A stretch of DNA of 64,000 nucleotides, from assembly GCA_963844625.1 (NCBI GenBank), contig CAWJPF010000037.1, forward strand, positions 1-64,000. Direction: 5' to 3'. Source of the stretch: Palsa-504 sp963844625. GTDB lineage: Bacteria > Actinomycetota > Actinomycetes > Streptosporangiales > Streptosporangiaceae. The stretch's first letter is position 1. Each line of letters begins with the position of its first letter. The translations under genes were made by a program, and so were the position numbers. The notes below the pieces were generated by a model. The model saw only the letters and a list, made by a program, of their open reading frames with translations. It made no database searches and was not told the origin of the DNA. Of this stretch, positions 8,532 through 16,352 are shown piece by piece.

Positions 8532-9671
8532 ATGAATCCCCGCAGCGTGGGCGTTGAAGAGGAACTCCTGCTCGTCGAACCGCGGACCGGGCAGCCCCAG
8601 GCGATGGCGGGCACGGTCCTGCGGGCGGCGCGGCAGACCACGGAACCGGAGCCCGGTCCCAACCGGGCCGGTGACGGCACGACGAAACTGGAACTCGAGC
8701 TTCAGCAGCAGCAACTGGAAACCAATTCGCAGCCGTGCCACTCGCTCAGCGATCTTCACCGTGAGCTGCGCCGGTGCCGGGCCTTCGCCGCAGCCGCGGC
8801 CGGGCAGGCCGGAACCCAGGTCGCGGCGCTGGGCACCTCGCCGCTCGCCGTCCAGCCCGAACTGGCCGATGACAGCCGCTACCGGCGCATGTCCGAGGCC
8901 TACGGCCTGACCGCGCACGAGCAGCTCACCTGCGGCTGCCACGTCCACGTCGAGATTTCCTCCGCCGAGGAGGGGGTGGCCGTCCTGGACCGGATCGGCC
9001 CGTGGCTGGCCACCTTGCTGGCCCTGAGCGCCAACTCGCCCTTCTGGCAGGGCCGCGACAGCTCCTACTCGAGCTTTCGCTATCAGGCCTGGGGCCGGTG
9101 GCCGACATCGGGACCCACAGAACCCTTCGGTACCGTTCAGCGTTACCGCGAGACGCTGCTGCAGATGGTCCGGACCAGGACGCTGCTGGACACGGGCATG
9201 GTCTACTTCGACGCCCGGCTGTCGGAGCACTATCCGACCATCGAGATCCGGATCGCCGACGTGTGCCTGCGCGCCGAGGACGCCGTACTGGTCGCCGCGC
9301 TGATCCGCGCACTGGTCGAAACCGAAGCGCGGGCGGCTCGCGGCGGGCATCCCAACCGGCCTCCGCGGACCGAACTACTGCGGCTGGCCGCCTGGCGGGC
9401 CAGCCGCTCTGGCCTGGATGACGTCCTGCTCCACCCCGTTACCGGCCTGCCAGAGCCAGCCGCCGCCGTCGCGCACGCGCTGGCCGACCACTGCCGGGAC
9501 GCGCTAGCCGACACCGGGGACGCCGGTACCGTCACGGAACTGCTGGCCGCGCTGCTGGCGCGGGGCAACGGCGCGGCCTTCCAGCGGGCCGCCTACCGCC
9601 GCTCCGGCCGGCTGGCCGACGTGATCGCCCGCGCGGTCACCGTCACCGGCGATGAAGCACAGCTTGATTGA
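8532..9671 (+). CDS. Carboxylate-amine ligase, YbdK/GCS2 family
   Basis: A 379-aa protein starting MNPRSVGVEEELLLVEP, the GCS2 N-terminus whose glutamates bind Mg2+/ATP. Other family marks are the histidine-rich CGCHVHVEI, the NSPFWQG stretch and HYPTIEIRIADVC. The length matches the YbdK family (about 370 aa). These enzymes show weak glutamate-cysteine ligase activity; the true substrates are mostly unknown. ATG 8532 was chosen as the start because it immediately precedes the conserved block. No operon partner is evident. The sequence cannot separate YbdK from EgtA-type paralogues, though the length favours YbdK. Confidence 0.88.
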   Translation: MNPRSVGVEEELLLVEPRTGQPQAMAGTVLRAARQTTEPEPGPNRAGDGTTKLELELQQQQLETNSQPCHSLSDLHRELRRCRAFAAAAAGQAGTQVAALGTSPLAVQPELADDSRYRRMSEAYGLTAHEQLTCGCHVHVEISSAEEGVAVLDRIGPWLATLLALSANSPFWQGRDSSYSSFRYQAWGRWPTSGPTEPFGTVQRYRETLLQMVRTRTLLDTGMVYFDARLSEHYPTIEIRIADVCLRAEDAVLVAALIRALVETEARAARGGHPNRPPRTELLRLAAWRASRSGLDDVLLHPVTGLPEPAAAVAHALADHCRDALADTGDAGTVTELLAALLARGNGAAFQRAAYRRSGRLADVIARAVTVTGDEAQLD

Positions 9672-9734
9672 TCGCTGACGCCACGGCGTTTCTGCTGGCC
9701 AGGAAGGTACCGGTTCGTTAGCATCCGGCCTGAG

Positions 9735-10202
9735 GGGCAGCTACCACTTGATCATCTGTGGTCGCTAGCCATTGCGGAGCAATTCCACCTGGTCTGGCCC
9801 CTCGTCCTGTGGATTTTCATAATTATTCTGAACGGACGGCGTGCCTGCGTCTGGCCCACGTTGCTCGCCGCGTCGCTGTCGGCGCTGGCGATGGTGCTTC
9901 AGTACTCGTCCGGCTGGGACCCGTCCGCCGCCTACTACGGCACCGACCCGGCGGTTTACCCCGTCGGCCTGCTCCTGGCCGCGCTGGGTTGCCGCCGCCC
10001 TGGTCGCCACGACCGCCAGCACCGGCGTCATCGCCGCCATCACCAGCCTGCCCCCGCTGCGCTGGGTGGGCATCCGGTCCTACGAGATCTGCCGGCGCTC
10101 GCCGCCGCCCGGAACGCCGGATACCTGGCGCTCGCCGACTGGAACCGGGCCATCGCGGCCCATCCGTCCCTGCTCTCCCGTGGCCAGCCGCCGTCCTGCT
10201 AG
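9735..10202 (+). pseudogene. Decayed OafA-type acyltransferase with SGNH-like tail
   Basis: In the frame of 9750 the translation reads LPLDHLWSLAIAEQFHLVWPL, the hallmark of acyltransferase-3 membrane proteins, continuing through WPTLLAASLSALAMVLQYS. Near 9985-9995 the homologous reading moves to the next frame (VAAALVATTASTG, then PPLRWVGIRSYEI). After about 10090 a C-terminal SGNH-like piece (LALADWNRAIAAHPSLL) is back in the first frame. The N-terminal membrane part and the middle are missing and there are at least two frame changes, so no functional protein is expected. This accounts for the otherwise empty 540 bp between the ligase gene and dnaB. Confidence 0.75.
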
Positions 10203-10213
10203 AAAACCCCTGA

Positions 10214-13200
10214 TTATCCGGGCGCCATGTCAACAAAGCGGCTGTAATGACCCTGGAACGCCACCGTCACGGTCATCGTCGGGCCGTTCCTGTGCTTGGC
10301 CACGATCAGGTCTGCCTCACCGGCCCGCGGTGACTCCTTCTCGTACATGTCCTCGCGGTGCAGCAGAATCACAAGGTCGCTATCCTGTTCGATACTGTTA
10401 TGGGCGACTAGGCCATCGGCGATGAAGTTGTGCGTGCCTTTGACGGTCGCATCATAGACAGGCTGGGATCCCAGCGGCTCGACACCTACTATTCGGTCCC
10501 AGTAGACGTCGCTGCTAGCGATCTCGCGTAGCATCTCGGAGCCGAGTGCCTCTGCGCAGCGCATCAGACGCTCTCTCGACGGGCAGCTCTTATAGAGCGT
10601 GGTGCCGCAGTAGTGGGTTCCGATGGCCGCCTGGAACTCGCGCTCGGTGAGGCCGACCCGAATACGCTCCGCCTTGACCATCTCCCAGACGCCGATCGGG
10701 ATAGTGTCCACGTTCGTGTTGCCCACCCGGCTTGCCACCAGGGCTCCGAGCTGGCGGGCAATTTCGCCGCGACGTCCGTGCACTCCGACCCGCGCGCAGA
10801 AGAGGCTCAGACTCGGGCTGTCCGCCACGATGACGTGATAGCTGGGCTTATACCCAGCCTTCTGCACCTGCCGGATACGCGCGACTATTCCGAGCCGGGC
10901 TAGCAGCTGCGCGACGCCGCTGGCGAGCTGACGGCTCGATGAGGCGTAATAGACCTTCGCCGGCGACTTGCCATTGCCGAGGCTCACGCACCCGTCTGTT
11001 GCCCAGAGGTGCCGCAGGAACAGGCACACCTCGGCGTCGTTGGCGGAGTACAAGAGATCGGGAAGACGCTTCTGATATGAACGCAGATTCTCGATTCCGA
11101 GCTCGCGAAACCATACGTGCAGGGGGTTCCAGCGGCCATGCGTGCAGTGGTAGGGCGACGGCAGATAGGTGTGCCACCAGGTTTTCTGCGCTACCCTTCG
11201 CGGCGATATGCCGAACTCAGCTGCCGCCGCGGCTTCGACGAAAGCCAGGTTCTCCTCGTCGTTTGACGTGTAGTGCACAGGCTGCGTACGAATCACACAG
11301 CCGTCCCCGATCAGGTGTGCAAGAAGCCCGAGCCGGTATTCAGACCAGCCGAGACCGGCACCGATGGGTTCGGGGACGTGGCGAGGTATGGCCAACCGGT
11401 CGCCAACTCGTAGAGCCTCTAGAGGTGTCCAACCCGAGAAGGTAAGGAACGGATGGTTAGCGGATGCCTTCACCTCGCGCCCAGATGCCAGCCGCAGCCG
11501 GTATACCTCTTTCGTCCCGGATGCAAAGACCTTCGTAACCGGCGCCGGAACCAGCCGACCCTGCTCGTCGAGCGACCACAAGAGGACTCCTTCCCAGCCG
11601 TCACGCATTAGCTCGCCGAAGGTAACCGGCGCCCCGGTGTCAGCGCGGAGAAGAGCCGTGTCCGCGGTCATACAGCCCGATTCACGAAGGTCTGACAATA
11701 GGGGTCTCTTGTCCGTACGCTGCTCGGGACCGCGGTTGAGCTGGGACAAGGCGACGACGGGGACGTCTAGTTCCTTGGCCAGGAGCTTGAGGGACCGGGA
11801 CATCTCCGAGACTTCTTGCTGCCGGTTCTCCACCCGCTTGGGCGAGGACATCAGCTGCAGGTAGTCGATGATGACAAACTTCAGGTCGTGCCGCTGCTTC
11901 AGCCGACGGCACTTGGCCCTGATCTCCATCAGCGACATGTTCGGTGAGTCGTCGATGAACAGCGGCGCGTCCGCGACCTCGCTCATTCGCCGGGCCAGCC
12001 GGGCCCAGTCGTCGTCGTTCATCTGCCCGGTGCGCATCGTGCTCAGGGCCACCCGCGCCTCCGCCGACAGCAGCCGCATGGTGATCTCGTTCCGCCCCAT
12101 CTCCAGGCTGAACACCACGGTCGCCATGTTGTTCTTGATCGCGGCCGCCCGAGCGAAGTCCAGCGCCAGCGTGGAGTTGTGGGTCGGGATCATGCCCGGT
12201 CCGGCGAGGTACAGGTGATCCATGCTGTCCACCTGGACACACCGAACCGGCCGAGAGGGCACGGGCCTGACGTCCGTGATGTAGCGCCACCGCGGCACGT
12301 CGCCGGGCAGGCGCTCTCCACCCGCCGGGGTGGCGGGGTAGGCAGGAACGGCCTGGCCGACGTGCGCCAGCGACAGCCCGGCGGTGAGCGCCACGGCATG
12401 GTTGGACGGGGCGAGCACTGTCGCACGTCGCAAGGTGCGGGCGAGCTGCCCGGTAGTCACGACCTGAGGCGGAACGAGCAGAGAGGTCCCGGAACGGCCA
12501 GCGTGCGGGCTGCTCCAGGTGAGCCACTGGTGGTTCTCGTCGGCGATGATAACGGTGCCATCGTCGAACGCGACCTCGTAGCAGGGGCGACCGTGCATGA
12601 CCTCGGTCGCGGCTACGATTCGCGTGGGCTTGCCGTCGGCTCCGATCAGGTGATCGCCGACGCGGATCTTACCCATCGTGGTCCACCCGGCTGGGGTCGG
12701 CAGCGGAGTGTCGAGCGAGAGAGCCTTTCCGACAGCAGGTCGGGCAGCTATGACGACCATCTGGCCGGGGTGCAGGCCGTTGGTGAGATGGTCCAGGTCG
12801 GAGAATCCGGTCGGGACGCCGGTGAGTCCTCCACTGCGGCTGCCGATGGCCTCGATCTCGTCCAGCGCGCCCGGCATGATCTCCGACAGCGACTGGTAGT
12901 CCTCACTGGTCCGCCGGTCGGTTACCGCGTACACCTCGGCCTGGGCCCGGTCCACCAGCTCGTCGGCGTCGGCCTCGCCCGCGTAGCCGAACTGGACGAT
13001 CCTGGTGCCTGCTTCCACCAGGCGGCGCAGGACCGCGCGCTCCCTGACGATACGGGCGTAATAACCGGCGTTGGCGGCGGTGGGCACCGAGGCGATAAGG
13101 GTGTGCAGGTAGACGCCGCCGCCGACCCGGGCGATCTCGCCGCGTCGGGTGAGCTCGTTGGCCACCGTGATAGCGTCCGCGGGCTCGCCCCGGCCGTACA

Positions 13201-13393
13201 GGTCGAGGATCGCCTCGTGAACCAACTGGTGCGCCGGCCGGTAGTGGTCGGTCGGCCTGATCACCTCGATCACGTCCGAGATGGCGTCCTTCGAGAGCAG
13301 CATCCCGCCGAGGACGCACTGCTCCGCCGCGACGTCATGCGGCGGGGTCCGCTCGAAGTCTCCGCCCCTCGGAGCAATCTCGGTAACGCTCAC
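10214..13393 (-). CDS. dnaB: Replicative DNA helicase DnaB with two inteins
   Basis: A 1059-aa precursor. The DnaB exteins are residues 1-223, 407-573 and 1000-1059, joining to a 450-aa hexameric helicase that unwinds DNA at the fork. The N-terminal domain begins near PPHDVAAEQCVLGGMLL. Walker A is split (ARPAVGK joined to STLALDF), Walker B is VIIDYLQLM, and the C-terminus is SIEQDSDLVILLHRED. Intein 1 (224-406) sits inside the P-loop and intein 2 (574-999) after DLRESG, so an unspliced precursor cannot hydrolyse ATP. It lies upstream of the rplI-rpsR-ssb-rpsF group but is separated by 1 kb, and its promoter region carries DnaA boxes. The GTG/ATG context near 13393 gives MSVTEIAP as the N-terminus. 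Confidence 0.97.
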   Translation of the reverse strand: MSVTEIAPRGGDFERTPPHDVAAEQCVLGGMLLSKDAISDVIEVIRPTDHYRPAHQLVHEAILDLYGRGEPADAITVANELTRRGEIARVGGGVYLHTLIASVPTAANAGYYARIVRERAVLRRLVEAGTRIVQFGYAGEADADELVDRAQAEVYAVTDRRTSEDYQSLSEIMPGALDEIEAIGSRSGGLTGVPTGFSDLDHLTNGLHPGQMVVIAARPAVGKALSLDTPLPTPAGWTTMGKIRVGDHLIGADGKPTRIVAATEVMHGRPCYEVAFDDGTVIIADENHQWLTWSSPHAGRSGTSLLVPPQVVTTGQLARTLRRATVLAPSNHAVALTAGLSLAHVGQAVPAYPATPAGGERLPGDVPRWRYITDVRPVPSRPVRCVQVDSMDHLYLAGPGMIPTHNSTLALDFARAAAIKNNMATVVFSLEMGRNEITMRLLSAEARVALSTMRTGQMNDDDWARLARRMSEVADAPLFIDDSPNMSLMEIRAKCRRLKQRHDLKFVIIDYLQLMSSPKRVENRQQEVSEMSRSLKLLAKELDVPVVALSQLNRGPEQRTDKRPLLSDLRESGCMTADTALLRADTGAPVTFGELMRDGWEGVLLWSLDEQGRLVPAPVTKVFASGTKEVYRLRLASGREVKASANHPFLTFSGWTPLEALRVGDRLAIPRHVPEPIGAGLGWSEYRLGLLAHLIGDGCVIRTQPVHYTSNDEENLAFVEAAAAAEFGISPRRVAQKTWWHTYLPSPYHCTHGRWNPLHVWFRELGIENLRSYQKRLPDLLYSANDAEVCLFLRHLWATDGCVSLGNGKSPAKVYYASSSRQLASGVAQLLARLGIVARIRQVQKAGYKPSYHVIVADSPSLSLFCARVGVHGRRGEIARQLGALVASRVGNTNVDTIPIGVWEMVKAERIRVGLTEREFQAAIGTHYCGTTLYKSCPSRERLMRCAEALGSEMLREIASSDVYWDRIVGVEPLGSQPVYDATVKGTHNFIADGLVAHNSIEQDSDLVILLHREDMYEKESPRAGEADLIVAKHRNGPTMTVTVAFQGHYSRFVDMAPG
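10397..11674 (-). other. DnaB intein 2: class 1, with LAGLIDADG endonuclease domain
   Basis: Precursor residues 574-999 (426 aa). It starts with Cys574 after RESG and ends VAHN before Ser1000. The block B-like SANHPFLTF contains the penultimate-step His, and the C-terminal blocks read THNFIADGLVAHN. Two dodecapeptide-like motifs (LGLLAHLIGDGCV and LFLRHLWATDGCV) mark a LAGLIDADG homing endonuclease. The insertion site RESG/SIEQD is the one used by the well-known cyanobacterial DnaB intein. Splicing residues look intact. Endonuclease aspartates (IGDG, ATDG) are present, so it may still home. Confidence 0.93.
12176..12724 (-). other. DnaB intein 1: class 3 mini-intein in the Walker A loop
   Basis: Precursor residues 224-406 (183 aa), inserted between Lys223 of the P-loop and Ser407. 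It starts with Ala, not Cys or Ser. The class 3 triad is visible: Trp290 two residues after His288 in block B (ENHQW), Cys385 in block F (VRCVQV), and Thr404 in the terminal PTHN. Class 3 inteins use the block F Cys for the first branched intermediate. No LAGLIDADG motifs are present, so it is a mini-intein. Ser407 is the acceptor and also the P-loop Ser of the mature helicase. Confidence 0.9.
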
Positions 13394-13540
13394 CTGCTCT
13401 CCTCCCCCGTGCGAGTGGCCATGCCCGCCGATGAACGGAACACGAACGCGTTTCTACCGTCGCCTGACACCGTTCTAGCGGATACCTCTGACATTTTCCG
13501 GTCCGCCGCGCCCGATACCAAGTCACGCGGTGGACGACGG

Positions 13541-13745
13541 TGTGGACAACGTGTGCAACACGCCGGCTACGTTGTGCGCAGCCTGGGGAAAGAGCTGTGG
13601 AAAGGGCCGACTCAGTGCTCGTCAGACGCTTACTAGCTGGGCAAACATGATCCACCGGCTGTGCGGAAGAAATACTTCGCGAGTATTTTCCTGATAGTTA
13701 TCCACAGCCAGAATCCACAGGCACGCGGCGGCGACCTGTGGATAA
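13541..13745. promoter_or_regulatory. DnaA-box cluster upstream of dnaB
   Basis: In the 405-bp gap 13394-13798 there are three consensus DnaA boxes: TGTGGACAA (13541-13549), TTATCCACA (13698-13706) and TGTGGATAA (13737-13745), the last two inverted. Near matches also occur (TGTGGAAAG near 13600 and GAATCCACA near 13711). Between them, an AT-rich palindrome AAATACT-tcgcg-AGTATTT spans 13670-13688. DnaA could regulate dnaB or the small ORF here, or titrate onto the region. The remainder of the gap (13394-13540) has no clear feature beyond presumed promoter sequence. Confidence 0.6.
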
Positions 13746-13798
13746 CCGTGCGGGCGGAAGAGCGCACGCCGGGACGGCCGACCTGATAATCTTCGACG

Positions 13799-13984
13799 GT
13801 GTGTTCGATAGACGAGGCCGCTCTCCGGCGCGTGGTCGAGGCCATAGACCAGCTCGACGCCGACCGCAAGAGCGCGGACTCCCCGACTCTGGCGGCACAG
13901 GTCGCCGCCATCTGGGCCATGGTGCGCGAGATCGACCCGGAGCTAGCCCGGCTGGCGTCCGGTTACGGCAGCCCGCCAGATTAG
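13799..13984 (+). CDS. Small hypothetical helical protein
   Basis: A 61-aa ORF with codon usage typical of real genes here. It has an acidic, helix-rich sequence (EAALRRVVEAIDQLDAD, then AAIWAMVREIDPELARL) with no cysteines beyond the second residue and no membrane segment. GTG 13799 is preceded by GATAAT (13785-13790) at leaderless spacing. It is divergent from dnaB across the DnaA-box region. The product is not recognised. Conservation at this locus in relatives would confirm it. Confidence 0.5.
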   Translation: MCSIDEAALRRVVEAIDQLDADRKSADSPTLAAQVAAIWAMVREIDPELARLASGYGSPPD

Positions 13985-14065
13985 CCCGCACACTGACTGG
14001 GCCGTACGGCGCAGCCGACGTTTACTAACCAAGGCCTACTACTTAAGCGTGTCCGTGGATCACTA

Positions 14066-14098
14066 GACCGGCCGCAGCCTGACCGGCTGCGGCCGGTC
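14066..14098. terminator. Strong 14-bp GC-rich hairpin
   Basis: Perfect arms GACCGGCCGCAGCC and GGCTGCGGCCGGTC flank a 5-nt loop, about 80 nt past the small ORF. There is no T tract. It probably terminates the small ORF on the plus strand and/or the ribosomal operon on the minus strand. Confidence 0.5.
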
Positions 14099-14208
14099 TC
14101 GACGGCGCATCGCGCAGGTCGGCCTGATCGTGCTGGTAACCGCGGCTGGACCCCTCGGCCGGGCGCCGCTGCCGCCGCGCCCGTCCCACCAGATAGGCCG
14201 GTTTCATG

Positions 14209-14254
14209 ATTGTGGATCGCTACTGCCCGCCAGGGGGTAGTAGCGATCCACAAT
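14209..14254. repeat. Long perfect palindrome in rplI-downstream gap
   Basis: ATTGTGGATCGCTACT (14209-14224) pairs perfectly with AGTAGCGATCCACAAT (14239-14254). The stem continues by a G-T wobble and CCC/GGG to a short loop, giving about 20 bp in all. The gap 13985-14384 holds no gene; this hairpin and the one at 14066 are its only structure. It could be a bidirectional terminator, a protein-binding site or a mobile repeat. The TTGTGGATC part resembles a DnaA box with one mismatch. Confidence 0.6.
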
Positions 14255-14384
14255 GATGTCAAGGCCGCCAAGCCGCCCGCCAGGATGTTACGCGGGTGGC
14301 TTACGGGACCGGCGAGACTGACCGTGCCGCGTCACCGGGGTGCACGCCCTCGGAACACGCTCGGAGCGGGTGGCGCTGGCCCGG

Positions 14385-14846
14385 CTAGCTGGCAGAGATC
14401 TCGATGTCTACCGGGGCGCTGACCTCGGGGTGCAGCCGGACGCGGACCTGATGCGAGCCGACGGTCTTGATCGGGTCGCGCACCTCGATCCGGCGCCGGT
14501 CGAGTTCCGGGCCGCCCGCCTCGCGGACCGCGACGGCGATGTCCGCGGGTCCGACCGAGCCGAACAGCCGGCCGCTGCCGCCCGCCCGGCGGCGCATCTG
14601 GACGTGCAGGCCCTCGAGCTGCGCCGCCACGACCTTCGCGTCTTCCAGACCGCGGATCTCCCGGGCCGACCTGGCCCGCTTGATCAGCTCGATCTGCTTC
14701 TCGGCGCCGCGTGACCAGCCCATCGCGAAGCCGCGCGGGATCAGGTAGTTGCGGCCGTAGCCTGCTGCTACGTCCACCACGTCACCGGGGGCGCCGAGAC
14801 CGCTCACTTCCTGCGTGAGGATGAGCTTCATCGGGGTACGACTCAT
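14385..14846 (-). CDS. rplI: 50S ribosomal protein L9
   Basis: A 153-aa protein. KLILTQEVSGLGAPGDVVDV followed by GYGRNYLIPRGFA is the L9 N-terminal RNA-binding signature. A long central helix and a C-terminal domain with RLFGSVGPADIA and a VRVRLHPEV ending follow. L9 binds 23S rRNA near the L1 stalk. ATG 14846 is chosen because AGGAG lies 8 nt upstream. The conserved internal MKLIL at 14831, where most orthologues start, lacks a good site, so this copy probably carries five extra residues. It lies 11 nt after rpsR in the rpsF-ssb-rpsR-rplI operon. Confidence 0.96.
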   Translation of the reverse strand: MSRTPMKLILTQEVSGLGAPGDVVDVAAGYGRNYLIPRGFAMGWSRGAEKQIELIKRARSAREIRGLEDAKVVAAQLEGLHVQMRRRAGGSGRLFGSVGPADIAVAVREAGGPELDRRRIEVRDPIKTVGSHQVRVRLHPEVSAPVDIEISAS

Positions 14847-14857
14847 CTGCCTGACTC

Positions 14858-15094
14858 CTAGCGCGCCGTGCTCGTGTACGGAAGCAGCGCCATCTCGCGG
14901 GCGTTCTTGATCGCGGTCGCGACGTCCCGCTGGTGACGCGTGCAGTTACCAGTCACCCGGCGGGCGCGGATCTTGCCGCGGTCCGAGATGTACTTGCGGA
15001 GAAGACCGGTGTCCTTGTAGTCGACGTAGACGATCCGGTCCTGGCAGAACACGCAAACCTTCTTCTTCGGCTTGCGTAGCGGTGGCTTGGCCAT
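14858..15094 (-). CDS. rpsR: 30S ribosomal protein S18
   Basis: A 78-aa protein (MAKPPLRKPKKKVCVFCQD and IDYKDTG-type core VDYKDTGLLRKYISDRGKI, then RRVTGNCTRHQRDVATAIK). S18 pairs with S6 on the 30S platform. It retains the CxxC (C14, C17) and the later NCTRHQ cysteine/histidine, so it looks like the zinc-binding C+ form. Actinobacteria often also encode a C- paralogue for zinc starvation; none is in this window. AAGGAG precedes the ATG. A small CCCCGCC/GGCGGGG hairpin lies between ssb and this gene (15112-15128). Confidence 0.97.
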   Translation of the reverse strand: MAKPPLRKPKKKVCVFCQDRIVYVDYKDTGLLRKYISDRGKIRARRVTGNCTRHQRDVATAIKNAREMALLPYTSTAR

Positions 15095-15161
15095 CGTGGT
15101 GCTCCTTAGAGCCCCGCCTGCGGCGGGGATGGTCGGTTGTTGTTATCTATCTGGCTTGTGT

Positions 15162-15707
15162 TTAGAACGGAGGCTCGTCGGAGTAGCCGCCGCCGCCGCC
15201 CGGGCCGTCGGTCGCCCACGGGTCGGATTCCCCGCCGCCGGAGCCGCCGCCGGAACCGCCCTGGCCGCCTGGAGAAGGCCGGCCGCCGCCGGAGCTGCGC
15301 TGGCCGCCGCCGTAGCCGCCGCCATCACCCGAACCGGACCGGGCGACCCGGTTCACCTTCGCCGACGCGTTCCGCAGCGACGGGCCCACATCATCGACCT
15401 CGATCTCATACACGGTCCGCTTCTCGCCCTCCTTCGTCTCATACGACCGCTGCCGCAGCCGCCCCGAGACGATCACCCGCATCCCCCGCTGCAGGCTCTC
15501 CGCCACGTTCTCCGCCGCCTGCCGCCACACATTGCACGTCAGGAACAGGCTGTCGCCGTCCTTCCACTCACCGGAGGCGTTATCACGGAACCTCGGCGTC
15601 GACGCCACCCGGAACCGCGCCACCGGCTGACCCGCCGGGGTAAAACGCAACTCCGGGTCATCAACAAGATTCCCCGCGATCGTAATCTGAGTATCGCCTG
15701 CTGCCAT
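15162..15707 (-). CDS. ssb: Single-stranded DNA-binding protein SSB
   Basis: A 181-aa protein. An OB-fold (TQITIAGNLVDDPELRFT through the ERGMRV-like QRGMRVIVSGRLRQR) occupies roughly residues 1-115. A very Gly/Ser-rich disordered linker follows, and the acidic C-terminal tip is SDEPPF. The tip binds replication and repair partners. SSB coats ssDNA at the fork and forms tetramers. It sits between rpsF and rpsR, the standard actinobacterial arrangement. Confidence 0.97.
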   Translation of the reverse strand: MAAGDTQITIAGNLVDDPELRFTPAGQPVARFRVASTPRFRDNASGEWKDGDSLFLTCNVWRQAAENVAESLQRGMRVIVSGRLRQRSYETKEGEKRTVYEIEVDDVGPSLRNASAKVNRVARSGSGDGGGYGGGQRSSGGGRPSPGGQGGSGGGSGGGESDPWATDGPGGGGGYSDEPPF

Positions 15708-15775
15708 CGGGGTACTCCCGGTCGCTAACTAATCGTGCTTGCGGAAAGGAGAGCGGTGTGCGTAAGGAAAGCCGC

Positions 15776-16069
15776 TCAGTGGTGGTGCTCGGGCCGCATG
15801 ACCTTGGTCCGCAGCACGGCTTCGTTCAGGTTGAGCTGGCGGTCGAGTTCGAGCACGGTGCCCGGCTCCGCCGTCAGGTCCACGACCGCGTAAAAGCCCT
15901 CTGACTTCTTCTCGATCGGGTAGGCCAGACGGCGCTTCCCCCAGATGTCTGTCTTCTCGACCTTGCCGCCGCCGCCGGTCACGACCGTGAGGAACTGGTC
16001 AAGCGACGGCTGGACAGTGCGCTCCTCGAGGTTGGGGTCGAGGATAATCATTATCTCGTAATGGCGCAT
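15776..16069 (-). CDS. rpsF: 30S ribosomal protein S6
   Basis: A 97-aa protein starting MRHYEIMIILDPNLEE, with the S6 core GGKVEKTDIWGKRRLAYPI and an ending MRPEHHH. S6 binds 16S rRNA together with S18. ATG 16069 is chosen because it matches the S6 N-terminus. Longer upstream frames have no similarity to S6. It is the first gene of the rpsF-ssb-rpsR-rplI operon. The S6:S18 complex is known to autoregulate such operons through leader RNA in some phyla; no clear motif was identified in the 283-bp leader region. Confidence 0.97.
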   Translation of the reverse strand: MRHYEIMIILDPNLEERTVQPSLDQFLTVVTGGGGKVEKTDIWGKRRLAYPIEKKSEGFYAVVDLTAEPGTVLELDRQLNLNEAVLRTKVMRPEHHH

Positions 16070-16280
16070 GAGCGTCCTGAGCCTCCTCTGGACTAATGCG
16101 GCCACGGTCTCTCCGTGGCAGGAGGTGTCGCGGTCACGAGCCGGCGCATATACCGGCCGGGTCGTCCGCAGCGGGCTTAGCCTACCAACATCCCCCGGGT
16201 AGGCGGTAACCGGACGGGGAAACCGGCGGCTCCGCGCCGTCAGGAAACCCGTAGCCATCCGGCAGGAAATCCGATGGATT

Positions 16281-16342
16281 CCCGGCTGTCATAGGGGGAA
16301 GACTTTCCGATGAGATCTTATGCTCATGGAGTGACAGCCGGG
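16281..16342 (+). promoter_or_regulatory. Inverted repeat overlapping a ribosome-binding site
   Basis: CCCGGCTGTCA (16281-16291) and TGACAGCCGGG (16332-16342) are perfect 11-bp arms separated by 40 nt. The right arm runs into the GGGAGGGG ribosome site of the downstream membrane-protein gene. In RNA, pairing would hide that site. As DNA it could be a looping operator. Confidence 0.45.
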
Positions 16343-16352
16343 AGGGGTCACC

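Noticed and set aside
9758..10425. Intact genes in the three short plus-strand frames after the ligase gene
   Set aside because: Acyltransferase and SGNH-like similarity is split between frames with missing parts, so it is a single decayed gene.
15112..15128. Hairpin CCCCGCC/GGCGGGG between ssb and rpsR as an operon terminator
   Set aside because: The stem is only 7 bp with a 3-nt loop, has no T tract, and lies inside a conserved ribosomal operon; more likely a weak attenuator or no signal.
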